A stretch of DNA of 42,538 bases from CAYLSV01 sp964386435 (GTDB taxonomy: Bacteria; Planctomycetota; Phycisphaerae; Tepidisphaerales; Tepidisphaeraceae). Below, in pieces: positions 1 through 8,428 of the stretch (the first letter of the stretch is position 1; each line of letters begins with the position of its first letter). Below the pieces are notes generated by a model. It was not told the origin of the DNA, searched no databases, and saw nothing but the letters and a program-made list of their open reading frames with translations. Location: contig CAYLSV010000027.1 of assembly GCA_964386435.1 (NCBI GenBank), positions 1 to 42,538 of the forward strand, given 5' to 3'. The position numbers and the translations under genes are program-made.

Positions 1-692
1 GTACTCGGTCTGCTTCACCGCCCTCGGCCGTGACCCCCGCTCGGCCCAGACGTTGGTCAGCGTCCCCTGCTGGCCCGCCCGCAGCTCGTCCTGGAGCCAG
101 ACCTGGACGGGCACGTCGGGGCGGGCCTCCTTCACCTTCCGGACAAAAGGGGGGCTTCTTCGAGCCACTTCTCCTGAGCCGCAGGGTCGGCCTTGCGGTG
201 GATCGGCCGCGGCTTGAGGCTCGACAGGCCCAGGCGGTGCAGCAGGCAGTAGACGCCCGGCAGGCTGTACTTGACCCCGAACTCGGTCTCGAGGATGCGC
301 ACGGCATCGAGCCCACGCAGGGTGCATCTGCCTTCGTCGGCGTCGGTGGGACCGGCGAGCATGCGGGTCTTGAACGCCTGCTCCTGATCGCACGGCAGCT
401 TCGTCGGCCGCCGGCCCCGCGTCCGCGGCAAGAGCGCCTCTGTGCCTCCGTCGCGGTAGAGGTACGCCCAGCGCTGCACTGGCCGACGGGCGCGGCCGAG
501 CTTGGCGGCGATGGCCGGTGCTGCCTCGCCGCCCAGGGCCAGAGCGACGGCGCGGTAGCGGTCGCGGAGCAGCGACGACCTCTCGCGGCGGGCCAGATCG
601 AGCAGGCGTTGCCGGTCGCCCGGCTGACGTTCGGTGATGTTCATCCCGGCAGACTCACGCAGAAGCCGGTCGAGCGCGAGAAGCGCGTTCAC
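1..692 (-). pseudogene. IS630-type transposase, frameshifted and cut by the window edge
   Basis: The minus-strand reading begins at GTG 692 (or ATG 644, which gives the more usual MNITERQ start) and encodes about 180 residues of an IS630/Tc1-like N-terminal region. A helix-turn-helix (AAKLGRARRPVQRW) is followed by the linker with RTRGRRPTKL. The frame stops at about 132, but the neighbouring frame continues from about 155 to position 1 with VQVWLQDELRAGQQG and WAERGSRP, the start of the DDE catalytic domain with its first acidic residue in LQDE. The break lies on a run of six G next to four A (145-154). It could be a slippage mutation, a sequencing error or a programmed -1 frameshift. The rest of the element lies outside the window, and I could not identify terminal inverted repeats. 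Confidence 0.8.
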
Positions 693-725
693 TCGTAACA
701 GGATCCGTATAAGTCGCTCGGTGCA

Positions 726-762
726 GGCGTAGCCCCGCCGTCACCACGGCGGTGGGGGCCTC
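726..762. repeat. REP-like palindrome, single copy
   Basis: The stretch starts GGCGTAGCCCCGC, then forms a hairpin with stems CCGCCGT and ACGGCGG and ends GGTGGGGGCCTC. The outer sequence matches the copy at 17807-17857 and the reverse complement of the copy at 17748-17782, while the stem bases differ but remain complementary. It lies in the 693-815 gap between the transposase and the end of cca, where I see no gene. Confidence 0.6.
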
Positions 763-815
763 TTGTGCGTGCAACATGTTGACGGTCTGGACATTGTCGC
801 AGAGCAACTTTCTTT

Positions 816-2045
816 TTAGATCGCCAACTGCTCGAGGGCGAAGGCCAGTGCCTCGGGGTGGGTGGTGACGCGACCTTCGAGCTGCTCGTCGTACGTGGCG
901 TCGAGGGCGGCGCGGAAGGCGGGGCCGGGGGCGTGGCCGGCCTGGATCAGGTCGTGCCCGGAGATCAGCGGCGGAGGGGCGACATTGTCGAGCGCGCGCA
1001 GATCGCTTAGCGGCACGGCAGGGGTGAGCACATCGAGCGACTCAAGGACTTCGGCGAGGGCCAGGATGTCGGCGGCATGGGGGGTGGCGCGGAGGCGCTT
1101 TTGGCGGGCCAGCGGCATGGGTTCGGCGAGGGCGGCGACGCCACCAAGGGTGGCGACGAGGGCGGCCTCCTCGGCGTTGCTGATCTTGAGCGACTGCCGC
1201 AGGGCCGCGGCAACGTCGGGACGACGGGCGGTCCAGTCCGGCAGCGTCTGGCGGGTCACGCCGACGGCGTCGAGCACGGCCGCGGCGAGGGCCGCCCCCG
1301 GTCCGGCGTCAGTGAGCGCCGCCGTCACGCCCGGCCCCCGGCCCGCGACTGGCACCGGGCGGAAGACGACGTGGGCCAAGCCGGACTCGATGAGCAGCTC
1401 GATCGCCCGCCCGGCGGCGGGGTGGGCGAGCATGCGCCGCACCTCGTCGCCGACCCGCTCCGGGGCGATCTTGGCCAGCGACGCCGCGTGGTCCCGCATC
1501 GCCGCCCACGTCGCCGGCTCGATCTGCAAATCGAACCGGGCCGCGAACCGCACGGCCCGCAGCAGCCGGAGGTGGTCCTCGCCGAACCGCGCCGCCGGCT
1601 CGCCAATGCACCGCAACACGTTCTGTCGCAAGTCGTCCCGGCCGCCGACGAAGTCGATCACCGCGTCCGCCCGCGGGTCATAAAACAACCCGTTGATCGT
1701 GAAATCCCGCCTCTTGGCGTCGGCCTCGGCGGTGGCGAACGTGACCGCCTCGGGCCGGCGGCCGTCGTGGTACTCGCCGTCGGTGCGGAACGTCGCCACC
1801 TCCGTTTGCACGCCACCCAGCCGCACGAGAATCACGCCGAAGTGCTCGCCCACGGCCTGGGCGTTGCGGAACAACTTCTTGACCACCGCCGGCGGGGCGT
1901 CGGTCGCCACGTCGTAATCCGTCGGCTCCCGTCCGAGCAACGCGTCCCGCACGCACCCCCCGGCGAAATACGCCACGTGCCCGGTGTCGGCGAGCCGCCG
2001 CACGATCTGCTCGGCAACCTTGCGTGGCGTGGGGGCGTCATCCAT
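816..2045 (-). CDS. cca: CCA tRNA nucleotidyltransferase / poly(A) polymerase family
   Basis: A 409-residue class II nucleotidyltransferase. The head-domain signature FAGGCVRDALLG (residues about 28-38) and the metal-binding pair in TDYDVATD (Asp43, Asp45) are intact. They are followed by RRDFTINGLFYD and the RFGEDHLRLLRAVRFAARF segment of the neck. Proteins of this family add CCA to tRNA 3' ends; some paralogues are poly(A) polymerases and sequence alone does not fully separate them. The tRNA-Gln gene at 14392 does not encode CCA, so the cell needs this activity. The gene lies 21 bases after the dnaB stop on the same strand and is probably co-transcribed with it. Confidence 0.9.
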   Translation of the reverse strand: MDDAPTPRKVAEQIVRRLADTGHVAYFAGGCVRDALLGREPTDYDVATDAPPAVVKKLFRNAQAVGEHFGVILVRLGGVQTEVATFRTDGEYHDGRRPEAVTFATAEADAKRRDFTINGLFYDPRADAVIDFVGGRDDLRQNVLRCIGEPAARFGEDHLRLLRAVRFAARFDLQIEPATWAAMRDHAASLAKIAPERVGDEVRRMLAHPAAGRAIELLIESGLAHVVFRPVPVAGRGPGVTAALTDAGPGAALAAAVLDAVGVTRQTLPDWTARRPDVAAALRQSLKISNAEEAALVATLGGVAALAEPMPLARQKRLRATPHAADILALAEVLESLDVLTPAVPLSDLRALDNVAPPPLISGHDLIQAGHAPGPAFRAALDATYDEQLEGRVTTHPEALAFALEQLAI

Positions 2046-2066
2046 CGCCGCACGGTATCCGCCGCC

Positions 2067-4562
2067 TCAGAACGAATCCGCCTGGCTCGCCAGCGGCTTG
2101 AAGCTGGTCGTTTTGTTGTCGAACATCAAGCGCACGGTGCCCGTCGGGCCGTTGCGCTGCTTGGCGATGATGATCTCCGCCTCGTTGGTCGGCACGAAGT
2201 CCGGCTCGTTCTGGCGGTAGTAATCCTCGCGGTGCAGCAGGGCGACGACGTCGGCGTCCTGCTCGATGCTGCCCGACTCGCGGAGATCGCTCATCCGCGG
2301 CCGGTGGCCGTCGCGGCCCTCGCTCTGGCGGTTGAGCTGGCTGAGGCAGACGACCGGGATCTTCAACTCCCGCGCCACCGCCTTGATGCCGCGGCTGATC
2401 TCGCTGATCTGCTGCTGGCGGCTCTCGACGCCGGGGTTGTCCATGAGCTGCATGTAGTCGATCATGATCAGCTTGATCCCGTGCTGCCGCGCCAACCGCC
2501 GGGCCTTGGCCCGCAGCTCCAGCAGCGTCAGGCCCGGCGAGTCGTCGACCCAGATCGGGAACTTGTCCAGCTCGTTCACCACCTGGGCCAGCCGGTGATA
2601 CTCATCCGTCGAGAGCATGCCCTTGCGGACCTTGTGCCCGTCCACATCCGCCCGGCTGCACAACATCCGCTGGGCCAACTGCTGCTTGCTCATCTCAAGG
2701 CTGAACACGGCACACGGGATGTGCTTGGCCGCCACGTTCTGCACAATGTTCATGGCGAACGCCGTGTTGTGGGTGACGATGTAGTCGTCGGTCACGTACA
2801 GCCGCGACGGGTGGCTGACGCTGATGCACTGCGTTTGGGTGACGCGGGTCGGCTGGATGCTCTGGATGTTGAGTCGGCGCTGCCGCTGACGCCCGGCAGC
2901 CAGCCGGCTCTGTTTGCGTGGCAACGTGAACCAACTCGCGGCCTCGCGGTGCTGCAGGTTGCAGACGTACGACGGACGGCCCTGCCGAAGCTTGCCGTCG
3001 TGTCGATACGTCGGCTGCTTGATCGACCACCTTGCCGTCCCGCCGAGCGAGCGGGCAAGGGCGACCACGTCGTCCGCCAGCCGCCTGCTGCTGGTGGCGA
3101 AGCGTACCGCACCGAACGTCTCAACCCAGCCGTCGCCGTCAAGCAGCCCCGCCAGCAGTCGCCGCCGGCTGTCGTGGCTGGCACCGAGATAAGCCGGCGG
3201 AACGAACTTTTCGTGAGCGTTTTTCTCCCAAAGGTTCAGGCTGACGAGCGCGGTTTTCAGCGGGTTTGGCCCGCTGCCTTGCACGCCCGCCACGGCCGCG
3301 CCGCCCGCCTGCTTGATGCGGTAGTCCACACCACCGGCCGCGACGAGTTCGAGGTCGTCTCCGGCCGCCTGCCCGACCTGCGCGACGACCTGCTCATCCG
3401 CCGAACTGAACCGCACACTGCTGCCGCCCAAGCGGCCCTCGGCCAGCAGCAGCCCCAACAGCCACGGGTCGATCGGCAAGTCGTCGTCGTTGCCAAATTC
3501 GCCTGCGAATGTGTCAATCCAGAGGCGATTCTGATAGCGCTGCTTGCCGAGCATCTCTACGAGCTGCCGCGTCTCGAGGACGCGCGGCTCATCCCAGCCG
3601 CGGAAGTGGACCCGCCAAAGGTGCTCGGCACAGCACTCGGTGCTGCGACCGTCGGCGAAGGTGATGCGGTAGACCTGCCGCCGACCCTGCGGGTAGATGC
3701 CGGTGACGTGCGACGGCTCGCCATCAACCGACGCCAGCTCGTCGCCGACGGACAGGTTGCCCATCAACTGCCAACCGCTCGTCGTCAGAACACGGCTGTC
3801 CAGCGGCTGCGCCTTACCCATGCTGGGCCGTGCGGCGACGATGATCATTTCGCCGGGCTGGAGGCCGTTGAGCATGTCGTCCAGGTCGGGGAACTCGGTT
3901 TCAACGCCTTTGTGGCCGCGGTCGTAGATCGTCTCGTAGACGTCCATCGCCACCTCGCCCAGGCGGGAGAGGTCGGTGCTGACCTTGTTCTCGGCGATCT
4001 CGAAGAACTTCTTCTCAGCGTCCTCCAAGACCATCTTGGCGTCCTCGTGCTCGCCGTAGGCTTCGCGCAGGACGCTGTTGCTGGCGCTGATGAGCATGCG
4101 CAGCGTCGCCTTGTCGCGGACGATGTCGGCGTAGTGCCGGGCGTGGGCGGCCGAGGGGACGCTGCCGAGCAGGTTGGCGATGAAGTTGCTGCCGCCGACC
4201 TCGTCGTACTTGTCCTTCTTGATCAGTTCGTCGCGGACGATGACGCTGTCGATCGCCTTGCCGTCGTTGAACAACGCGACGATGATCTCGTACGTCAGCG
4301 CGTGCTGCGGCAGGTAGAACGCGCTGGCCCGCAACGACGGGGCGATGTCGCCCACGGCCTCCTTGTCGAGCATCAAACTGGCCAGCAGACACATCTCTGC
4401 CCCCACGTCGTGCGGCGGCAGCTTGTCGAACACGTCGACGCCCGCGGCATCCGTAGGCCGTGAGTAATCGGGCGCATCGGCGAACCCGTTGCGGCCATTC
4501 TTGCCCGAGCTCTTGCGGCCGCTCTTCCGCCCGTTGCCGTTGCTGGTGCCGTTGATCGCCAT
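2067..4562 (-). CDS. dnaB: Replicative DNA helicase DnaB with an in-frame intein
   Basis: The precursor is 831 residues; removing the intein (2766-3812) leaves a 482-residue helicase of normal size. The N-terminal domain (about residues 45-150) is followed by the RecA-like ATPase. Walker A is split as RPSMGK / T by the intein, and MIDYMQLM carries Walker B. LSQLNRQSEGRDG and DLRESGSIEQDADVV are typical of the family. DnaB is the hexameric ring helicase that unwinds the fork. The start at 4562 is preferred over 4577 because GGGAG lies 8 bases upstream of it. The rpsF-ssb-rplI-dnaB order is the common bacterial one. Splicing is required for an intact ATP site. Confidence 0.95.
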   Translation of the reverse strand: MAINGTSNGNGRKSGRKSSGKNGRNGFADAPDYSRPTDAAGVDVFDKLPPHDVGAEMCLLASLMLDKEAVGDIAPSLRASAFYLPQHALTYEIIVALFNDGKAIDSVIVRDELIKKDKYDEVGGSNFIANLLGSVPSAAHARHYADIVRDKATLRMLISASNSVLREAYGEHEDAKMVLEDAEKKFFEIAENKVSTDLSRLGEVAMDVYETIYDRGHKGVETEFPDLDDMLNGLQPGEMIIVAARPSMGKAQPLDSRVLTTSGWQLMGNLSVGDELASVDGEPSHVTGIYPQGRRQVYRITFADGRSTECCAEHLWRVHFRGWDEPRVLETRQLVEMLGKQRYQNRLWIDTFAGEFGNDDDLPIDPWLLGLLLAEGRLGGSSVRFSSADEQVVAQVGQAAGDDLELVAAGGVDYRIKQAGGAAVAGVQGSGPNPLKTALVSLNLWEKNAHEKFVPPAYLGASHDSRRRLLAGLLDGDGWVETFGAVRFATSSRRLADDVVALARSLGGTARWSIKQPTYRHDGKLRQGRPSYVCNLQHREAASWFTLPRKQSRLAAGRQRQRRLNIQSIQPTRVTQTQCISVSHPSRLYVTDDYIVTHNTAFAMNIVQNVAAKHIPCAVFSLEMSKQQLAQRMLCSRADVDGHKVRKGMLSTDEYHRLAQVVNELDKFPIWVDDSPGLTLLELRAKARRLARQHGIKLIMIDYMQLMDNPGVESRQQQISEISRGIKAVARELKIPVVCLSQLNRQSEGRDGHRPRMSDLRESGSIEQDADVVALLHREDYYRQNEPDFVPTNEAEIIIAKQRNGPTGTVRLMFDNKTTSFKPLASQADSF
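2766..3812 (-). other. Intein in DnaB Walker A with LAGLIDADG homing endonuclease; class 3 features
   Basis: This 349-residue insert begins at Ala1 (after Lys of GK) and ends VTHN, with Thr as the first residue of the C-extein. It has no Cys or Ser at position 1. Instead it carries the three residues known as the WCT triplet of class 3 inteins: Trp66 two residues after the block B His64 (EHLW), Cys329 in block F (QCISV) and Thr347 just before the terminal His-Asn. Two LAGLIDADG helices (LLGLLLAEG at 118-126 and LAGLLDGDG at 220-228) show an intact homing endonuclease. Class 3 inteins use the block F Cys as first nucleophile. The assignment rests on motifs only. Confidence 0.9.
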
Positions 4563-4647
4563 AAACGCTTCTCCCAAACATTACCCGCACGAACCCGCCG
4601 CAGTCTAGGCGGCGCAAGAAGAGACGGTATCGGCCAAACGCAGCCGA

Positions 4648-4668
4648 CCCGGCGAGCAACTCGCCGGG
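4648..4668 (-). terminator. Stem-loop after the PEP-CTERM gene
   Basis: A perfect 9-bp stem (CCCGGCGAG / CTCGCCGGG) with a CAA loop lies about 32 bases after the PEP-CTERM stop and upstream of dnaB. There is no T run after it on the minus strand, so it could be a Rho-assisted terminator, an RNA-stabilising hairpin, or neither. Confidence 0.4.
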
Positions 4669-4700
4669 CCGACAGGTTCTGCACAAGATGGGGCAACAAC

Positions 4701-5492
4701 TCACCGCCGCCGCAGCGTCAACAACCCAATCAACGAACCACCCGCCAGCACACCCAACGGCTCGGGAACCGGGCTGACGTTGATGTCGTTGAAGAAGACG
4801 TTGAACGCGTCGCCGTCGCCGGCCTCGTTGCTGAACAGCGTGAAGCCGGTGAGGCCGTTGCCGGTCGCGAGAGGTTGATCAGTCAGGGTGACGGTGGCAT
4901 TCGGGTCGCTCAAGAAGGTCGCGGTAACGTCGTATGTGTTGCCGGACTTCAACGTGACGTCGATAGTCAGGCCGTCGGTGGTGTAGCCATTCAGCACCAC
5001 GCGTTCGCCGTTGCCGTCGAACACCTCGTAGCCCGACTCGCCGTTCTCTCGCTTGAACACGAAGCCCGCGGCCGAACCGTCGGTCAGGCTGAACCCGAAT
5101 TCCGAGTTGCCAAAGCTGGTGTTGCCGTGGTCGAACAGGATGGAGAAGGTTTGCCCCGGCATTAAGGTATTGCCGCCAAAAGTCCTTGACGCGCTGGCGC
5201 TGGAGCCGGCGGTGTTGCTGTAGAGGCCAAACGACTCGCCGGCCGTGTTGATGCCGCCACTGCCGCCGGTCCCGTTGGAGGTCGAGTCGCCGATGAACAC
5301 GCCTTGGTTCGACGTGTTGCTGGCAAAGCTCCACGCGCCGAACCCTGTCCCGCCGTTGTCACCCGACTCCCAAAAGCTGGGGGCATCGTACTCGGAGTCG
5401 CTTGCCACATCGGTAGCCACCGATGCAGCGAATGCGGGTGCGGCGGCCCCGGCGGCCGCGATACCGCAGAAGACGATTACGTTCTTGATCAT
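4701..5492 (-). CDS. Secreted PEP-CTERM sorting protein
   Basis: A 263-residue protein. The start at 5492 has a strong AGGAGG 6 bases upstream. A signal peptide (MIKNVIVFCGIAAAGAAA...AFA) is followed by a Gly/Ser/Asn-rich, probably beta-sandwich body (about residues 25-230) with several FGGN and LTDGSA-type turns. The C-terminus is the PEP-CTERM module: VPEP, a hydrophobic segment and LRRR. Family knowledge: exosortase recognises this tail and the protein goes to the cell surface or exopolysaccharide. No exosortase gene is in the window. The gene has its own likely promoter (5548-5577) and sits between rplI and dnaB, so it is a lineage-specific insertion in a conserved gene order. Its ligand is unknown. 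Confidence 0.85.
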   Translation of the reverse strand: MIKNVIVFCGIAAAGAAAPAFAASVATDVASDSEYDAPSFWESGDNGGTGFGAWSFASNTSNQGVFIGDSTSNGTGGSGGINTAGESFGLYSNTAGSSASASRTFGGNTLMPGQTFSILFDHGNTSFGNSEFGFSLTDGSAAGFVFKRENGESGYEVFDGNGERVVLNGYTTDGLTIDVTLKSGNTYDVTATFLSDPNATVTLTDQPLATGNGLTGFTLFSNEAGDGDAFNVFFNDINVSPVPEPLGVLAGGSLIGLLTLRRR

Positions 5493-5547
5493 GTTTCCTC
5501 CTCGTGATGTCAACGCCCCCGCAGTGAACCGATTCACCTCCGGCCAA

Positions 5548-5577
5548 AGCGTAGCGGCGTCACCCGATTGTTGTCAA
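5548..5577 (-). promoter_or_regulatory. Putative sigma-70 promoter of the PEP-CTERM gene
   Basis: Minus strand: TTGACA (5572-5577), an 18-base spacer and TACGCT (5548-5553), about 56 bases before the start codon at 5492. A short dyad GTGAA-CCGA-TTCAC (5524-5537) lies between the -10 and the start and could be an operator. This is pattern matching only. Confidence 0.4.
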
Positions 5578-5648
5578 CGGCTGCTATCAACGGGGACGCG
5601 AGAAGCGGACTGTCCTCCCGAGGCAATCCACTTGCACGCCGCACCTCT

Positions 5649-5742
5649 GAAACCGCCTCCGCCTCGTGGAGGCGGGGCTTGACGATTGGGGCAGCGTGGT
5701 CCAGCTTGTGAAGCCCCGCCTCCACGAGGCGGAGGCGGTTTC
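5649..5742. repeat. Head-to-head pair of REP-like palindromes with identical 32-bp arms
   Basis: The arm at 5649-5680 is the exact reverse complement of 5711-5742, separated by 30 bases. Each arm is itself a hairpin (CGCCTC-GTG-GAGGCG) flanked by GAAACCGCCTC on one side and GGGGCTT on the other. The outer flank GGCGACGTCCGCAA after the right arm recurs at 17845-17857 and, inverted, at 22322-22334. The pair fills most of the gene-free stretch 5493-5807, which otherwise holds only the PEP-CTERM promoter. Confidence 0.85.
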
Positions 5743-5807
5743 GGCGACGTCCGCAACTTGAGGTGGTTGCAACTTGTCTAACGTGCTTTCAAGGGCGGAC
5801 GTCGGCC

Positions 5808-6395
5808 TCAACCCGCGGCGGCGGCCTCGAGCCTCGCCTTTTGCTCGGCCTCGGCGGCTTCTTCCGCTTCGCGGCGGGCTTTTTGTTCGGCCTGGTACTC
5901 GTCGATGCCGGCCTTGCTTTCGGCGTCGGGTTGGACGTGGAGGGTGATGGGGCCGCGGAGGTCGTCGGCGAAGATGATCTCGACCTCGTAGTCGCCGACC
6001 TCGTCGATGCGGTTGGCCAGGGCAACCTCCTCGGCGGCGATCTCGTGGCCCTTGGCCTGCAGCTCGGTGGCGATGTCGCTGGCCGTGACGCTGCCGAACA
6101 GGTGGCCGGTCTCGTTGGCCCGGCGTTCGACGCTGACCTCGAAGCCCTCGAGCTTCTTGAGAAGCGCCGCCTGCTCCTCGCGCTTCAGGGCTTCCTGGCG
6201 GAGGACCTCCTTGCGCTTCTCCTCGACACGGGCGAGGTTGCTGGGGGTCGGCTTGACGGCCAGGTGGTGGGGGATGAGCAGGTTCCGGGCGTAGCCGGGG
6301 CTGACCGTCACCACGTCGCCGACGCGGCCGAGCGCCCGCACGCTCTCGTTGAGCAGCAGCTTGACCGTCTTGGGCGTCTTCTTGGGCTTACGCAT
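5808..6395 (-). CDS. rplI: 50S ribosomal protein L9
   Basis: A 195-residue protein. The N-terminal domain (VKLLLNESVRALGRVGDVVTV then SPGYARNLLIPHHLA, residues about 11-46) is classic L9. A long charged helix (about 55-85) and the C-terminal rRNA-binding domain (FGSVTASDIATELQAKGHEI) follow. The last ~45 residues (after HVQPDAESKA) are an Ala/Glu/Lys-rich extension not found in the ~150-residue textbook protein. It lies 24 bases downstream of ssb on the same strand and is surely in the rpsF-ssb-rplI operon. Confidence 0.97.
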   Translation of the reverse strand: MRKPKKTPKTVKLLLNESVRALGRVGDVVTVSPGYARNLLIPHHLAVKPTPSNLARVEEKRKEVLRQEALKREEQAALLKKLEGFEVSVERRANETGHLFGSVTASDIATELQAKGHEIAAEEVALANRIDEVGDYEVEIIFADDLRGPITLHVQPDAESKAGIDEYQAEQKARREAEEAAEAEQKARLEAAAAG

Positions 6396-6419
6396 CGGAG
6401 TTGATTGGGAGTTAAGGGG

Positions 6420-6965
6420 TTAGAACGGGATGTCGTCGTCGCCGAATTGTTGGTCGGCGTCGTCGAAGGGTTTTTCCGGGGCGGGTTGCTCGTCGCGCTG
6501 GGGCGGTCGGCTGGGGGCTTGGCGGGACTGGCCGCGGCCATCGCCGTAGCCGCCCCCCTGATCGTCGTTGTTGCCGCGGCGGGCGTACCCGCCACCGCCG
6601 CCACCACCGCCGCCCTGGCCGGCGTCGTCGCGGCCGCCGAGCATTTGGAAGTTGTCGATCGTGACCTTGTGCTTCGAGCGTTTCTGGCCGCTTTGGCGGT
6701 CGTCCCAGGTGTCGAGCTTGAGCCGGCCCTCGATGAAGATCGGGCGGCCCTTGCTCATGTACTGGTTGAGCACCTCCGCCTGACGGCCGAACGCCGTGCA
6801 GTCGATGAACAGCGTCTCCTCGCGGTCCTCGCCGTCCTTGGTGCGGTACTTGTTGTTCACGGCCAAGCCGACCTCTACGACCGGCATGTTGCTGGGCAGG
6901 TAGCGCAGCTCCGGGTCGCGGGTCAGGTTGCCCATCAGCATCACCTTGTTGAAGTTGGCGGCCAT
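6420..6965 (-). CDS. ssb: Single-stranded DNA-binding protein
   Basis: A 181-residue SSB. The OB fold covers residues 1-110 (NKVMLMGNLTRDPELRY, then ETLFIDCTAFGRQAEVLNQY and KGRPIFIEGRLKLDTWDD). A flexible Gly-rich linker rich in GGGG follows, and the conserved acidic tip ends DDDIPF, which recruits partner proteins. SSB coats single-stranded DNA in replication and repair. The start has GGAGG 8 bases upstream, one of the few clear Shine-Dalgarno sites in this operon. It lies between rpsF and rplI. Confidence 0.97.
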   Translation of the reverse strand: MAANFNKVMLMGNLTRDPELRYLPSNMPVVEVGLAVNNKYRTKDGEDREETLFIDCTAFGRQAEVLNQYMSKGRPIFIEGRLKLDTWDDRQSGQKRSKHKVTIDNFQMLGGRDDAGQGGGGGGGGGYARRGNNDDQGGGYGDGRGQSRQAPSRPPQRDEQPAPEKPFDDADQQFGDDDIPF

Positions 6966-6992
6966 GCGGGTACCTCCGGCGAAAGACTGATG

Positions 6993-7490
6993 TTAGGACG
7001 ACGCGCTAGCGGCCGTCTCGGCGTCGGCCCGCTGGGAGCCTTCGTCGCCACGCGGGGCACCACCATCGGCCACGTCGTCGCCTTCGGCGGCGGTGGCGTC
7101 ACTGGCCATTGCCGGGCGGCGGGGGCGGGCGGCCTCGGGGTCGAACGGCTCGTACTTCTGCGGCTCCACGGCCTCCATCTCGTCCTGGTTGAGGTGGTCA
7201 GCGGAAATGATCATCAGCCGCAGCACGTCGTCGGACAGGTTCACCTCGCGGGTGATCGCCGCGTTGGCGGTCGGCTCGGCGTGGTAGTAGCAGATGACGT
7301 AGAGGCCGCGCTTTTGCTTCTTGACCTCATAGGCCAGGCGGCGCTCGTCGAACTTCTTGAGCAGGATGATGTCGCCGCCGTGGCTCTCGACGAGCTTGCG
7401 GACGCGGTCGAGCGTGCCCTCGAGGTTGGCGCTGGCGGCGGTCCCGAACAGGAACATCGCCTCGTACTGGCGGGTCGTCTTATCTGGCAT
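6993..7490 (-). CDS. rpsF: 30S ribosomal protein S6
   Basis: A 165-residue protein. The S6 fold covers about residues 5-105 (TRQYEAMFLFGT, then KKFDERRLAYEVKKQKRG and YVICYYHAEPTANAAITREV). A Pro/Ala/Asp-rich acidic tail of about 50 residues follows, reminiscent of the modified glutamate tail of some S6 proteins but not a poly-Glu. The start at 7490 (MPDKTTRQYE) is chosen from the family N-terminus; the reading frame stays open far upstream through the heptamer repeat and pth, but that part has no homology. There is no clear Shine-Dalgarno. First gene of the rpsF-ssb-rplI group. Confidence 0.93.
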   Translation of the reverse strand: MPDKTTRQYEAMFLFGTAASANLEGTLDRVRKLVESHGGDIILLKKFDERRLAYEVKKQKRGLYVICYYHAEPTANAAITREVNLSDDVLRLMIISADHLNQDEMEAVEPQKYEPFDPEAARPRRPAMASDATAAEGDDVADGGAPRGDEGSQRADAETAASASS

Positions 7491-7587
7491 CAGGCGGTGG
7501 ATGAAATGTCGTGAACCCCCACGGAAGCGACGATCAACATCGCTGCCGGCGGCACGCCCGCCGGCGGAGGTGGCGGGCAGTGTAGGC

Positions 7588-7669
7588 GGGAGTTTGTTCT
7601 TTGTCCTTGGTTCTTTGTCCCTGGTTTCCGGACAAAGGACGAAGAACCAAGGACCAAGAACTAACTCCC
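7588..7669. repeat. Heptamer-built inverted repeat at the pth stop
   Basis: The left arm (7596-7620) and right arm (7630-7661) are built of 7-base units of the type GGACAAA / GAACCAA. The right arm equals the reverse complement of the left plus exactly one additional 7-base unit (GGACGAA). The outer GGGAGTT / AACTCCC also pair (one mismatch), and the right arm contains the last codons and stop of pth. The transcript past pth can fold into a long hairpin. It lies between pth and rpsF. Confidence 0.85.
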
Positions 7670-8326
7670 GTTGAACGCGTTCATCGCCGCCTCCGCCCCC
7701 TGATCGGCCCACGTCACGACGGCCGCCGTGGCCTTCTTCACGGCGTCGTCGATCTTCGGGCGTTGCTCGGGCGTGAACTTGCCCAGCACGTAGTCCTTGC
7801 CGGGGTGGCGGGGCGGTGGCGGGTCGATGCCGAGGCGGGAGAACAGCTCGGTGGCGAGCTCCGCGGCGACGCTCTTGAGGCCGTTGTGGCCACCGTCGGA
7901 GCCGTTGGCCTTGAGCTTCATCACCCCGGCGGGCAGCTGCAGCTCGTCGAGGATCACGAGGCAGGCGTCGGGCTTGACCTTGTAGAACCGGGCCGCCGCG
8001 GCGAGGCTGCGGCCGCTGAGGTTCATGTAGGTCATCGGCTTCATCAGCAAGAGCTTGACGTTGCCCTTCGCCGTCTCGATGCCGCCGTCGAAGGTCAGGG
8101 CGTCGAACTTGCTTCTCGCCAACCGGTCGAACTCGCCGGGCCCGCACCAGCCGAGCTTCTCGGCCAAGGCGTCGACGACCTCGAACCCGACGTTGTGCCG
8201 CGTGCCGACATATTCGCTGCCGGGGTTGCCCAACCCAGCGACGATCACCGTCCGCGCCTTGGCCGACTCCCGCCCCTCAACAACGGGGCGGCGGGGCTTG
8301 CCGAGCAATCGGGAGAAGGGCGTCAC
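7661..8326 (-). CDS. pth: Peptidyl-tRNA hydrolase
   Basis: About 221 residues. The conserved GLGNPGSEYVGTRHNVGF carries the Asn and the catalytic His. KPMTYMNLSG, ILDELQLPAGVMKLK and GSDGGHNGLKS are intact, so the enzyme should recycle peptidyl-tRNA released from stalled ribosomes. The start is uncertain: the frame is open upstream into the Rhs island. GTG 8326 or TTG 8308 are the only plausible starts between the island and the first conserved residue, and neither has a good ribosome site. In many bacteria pth follows rplY directly; here an Rhs island lies between them, so pth may have lost its native leader and promoter. Confidence 0.92.
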   Translation of the reverse strand: MTPFSRLLGKPRRPVVEGRESAKARTVIVAGLGNPGSEYVGTRHNVGFEVVDALAEKLGWCGPGEFDRLARSKFDALTFDGGIETAKGNVKLLLMKPMTYMNLSGRSLAAAARFYKVKPDACLVILDELQLPAGVMKLKANGSDGGHNGLKSVAAELATELFSRLGIDPPPPRHPGKDYVLGKFTPEQRPKIDDAVKKATAAVVTWADQGAEAAMNAFNGS

Positions 8327-8428
8327 AAGAAGTACCTGGTGAGAGTCGGCAAGCGTCGGGCGTCGGCCCAGGAGCTTAGAACAGGCTGAACGAGATGGAG
8401 CCCATGCCTCGTCGAAAGAGCGCCAGAG

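Noticed and set aside
1077..4463. Very long plus-strand open frame opposite cca and dnaB
   Set aside because: It is antisense to two well-conserved genes, has no homology I recognise and is rich in Arg, Leu, Val and Gly as expected of an opposite frame in G+C-rich DNA.
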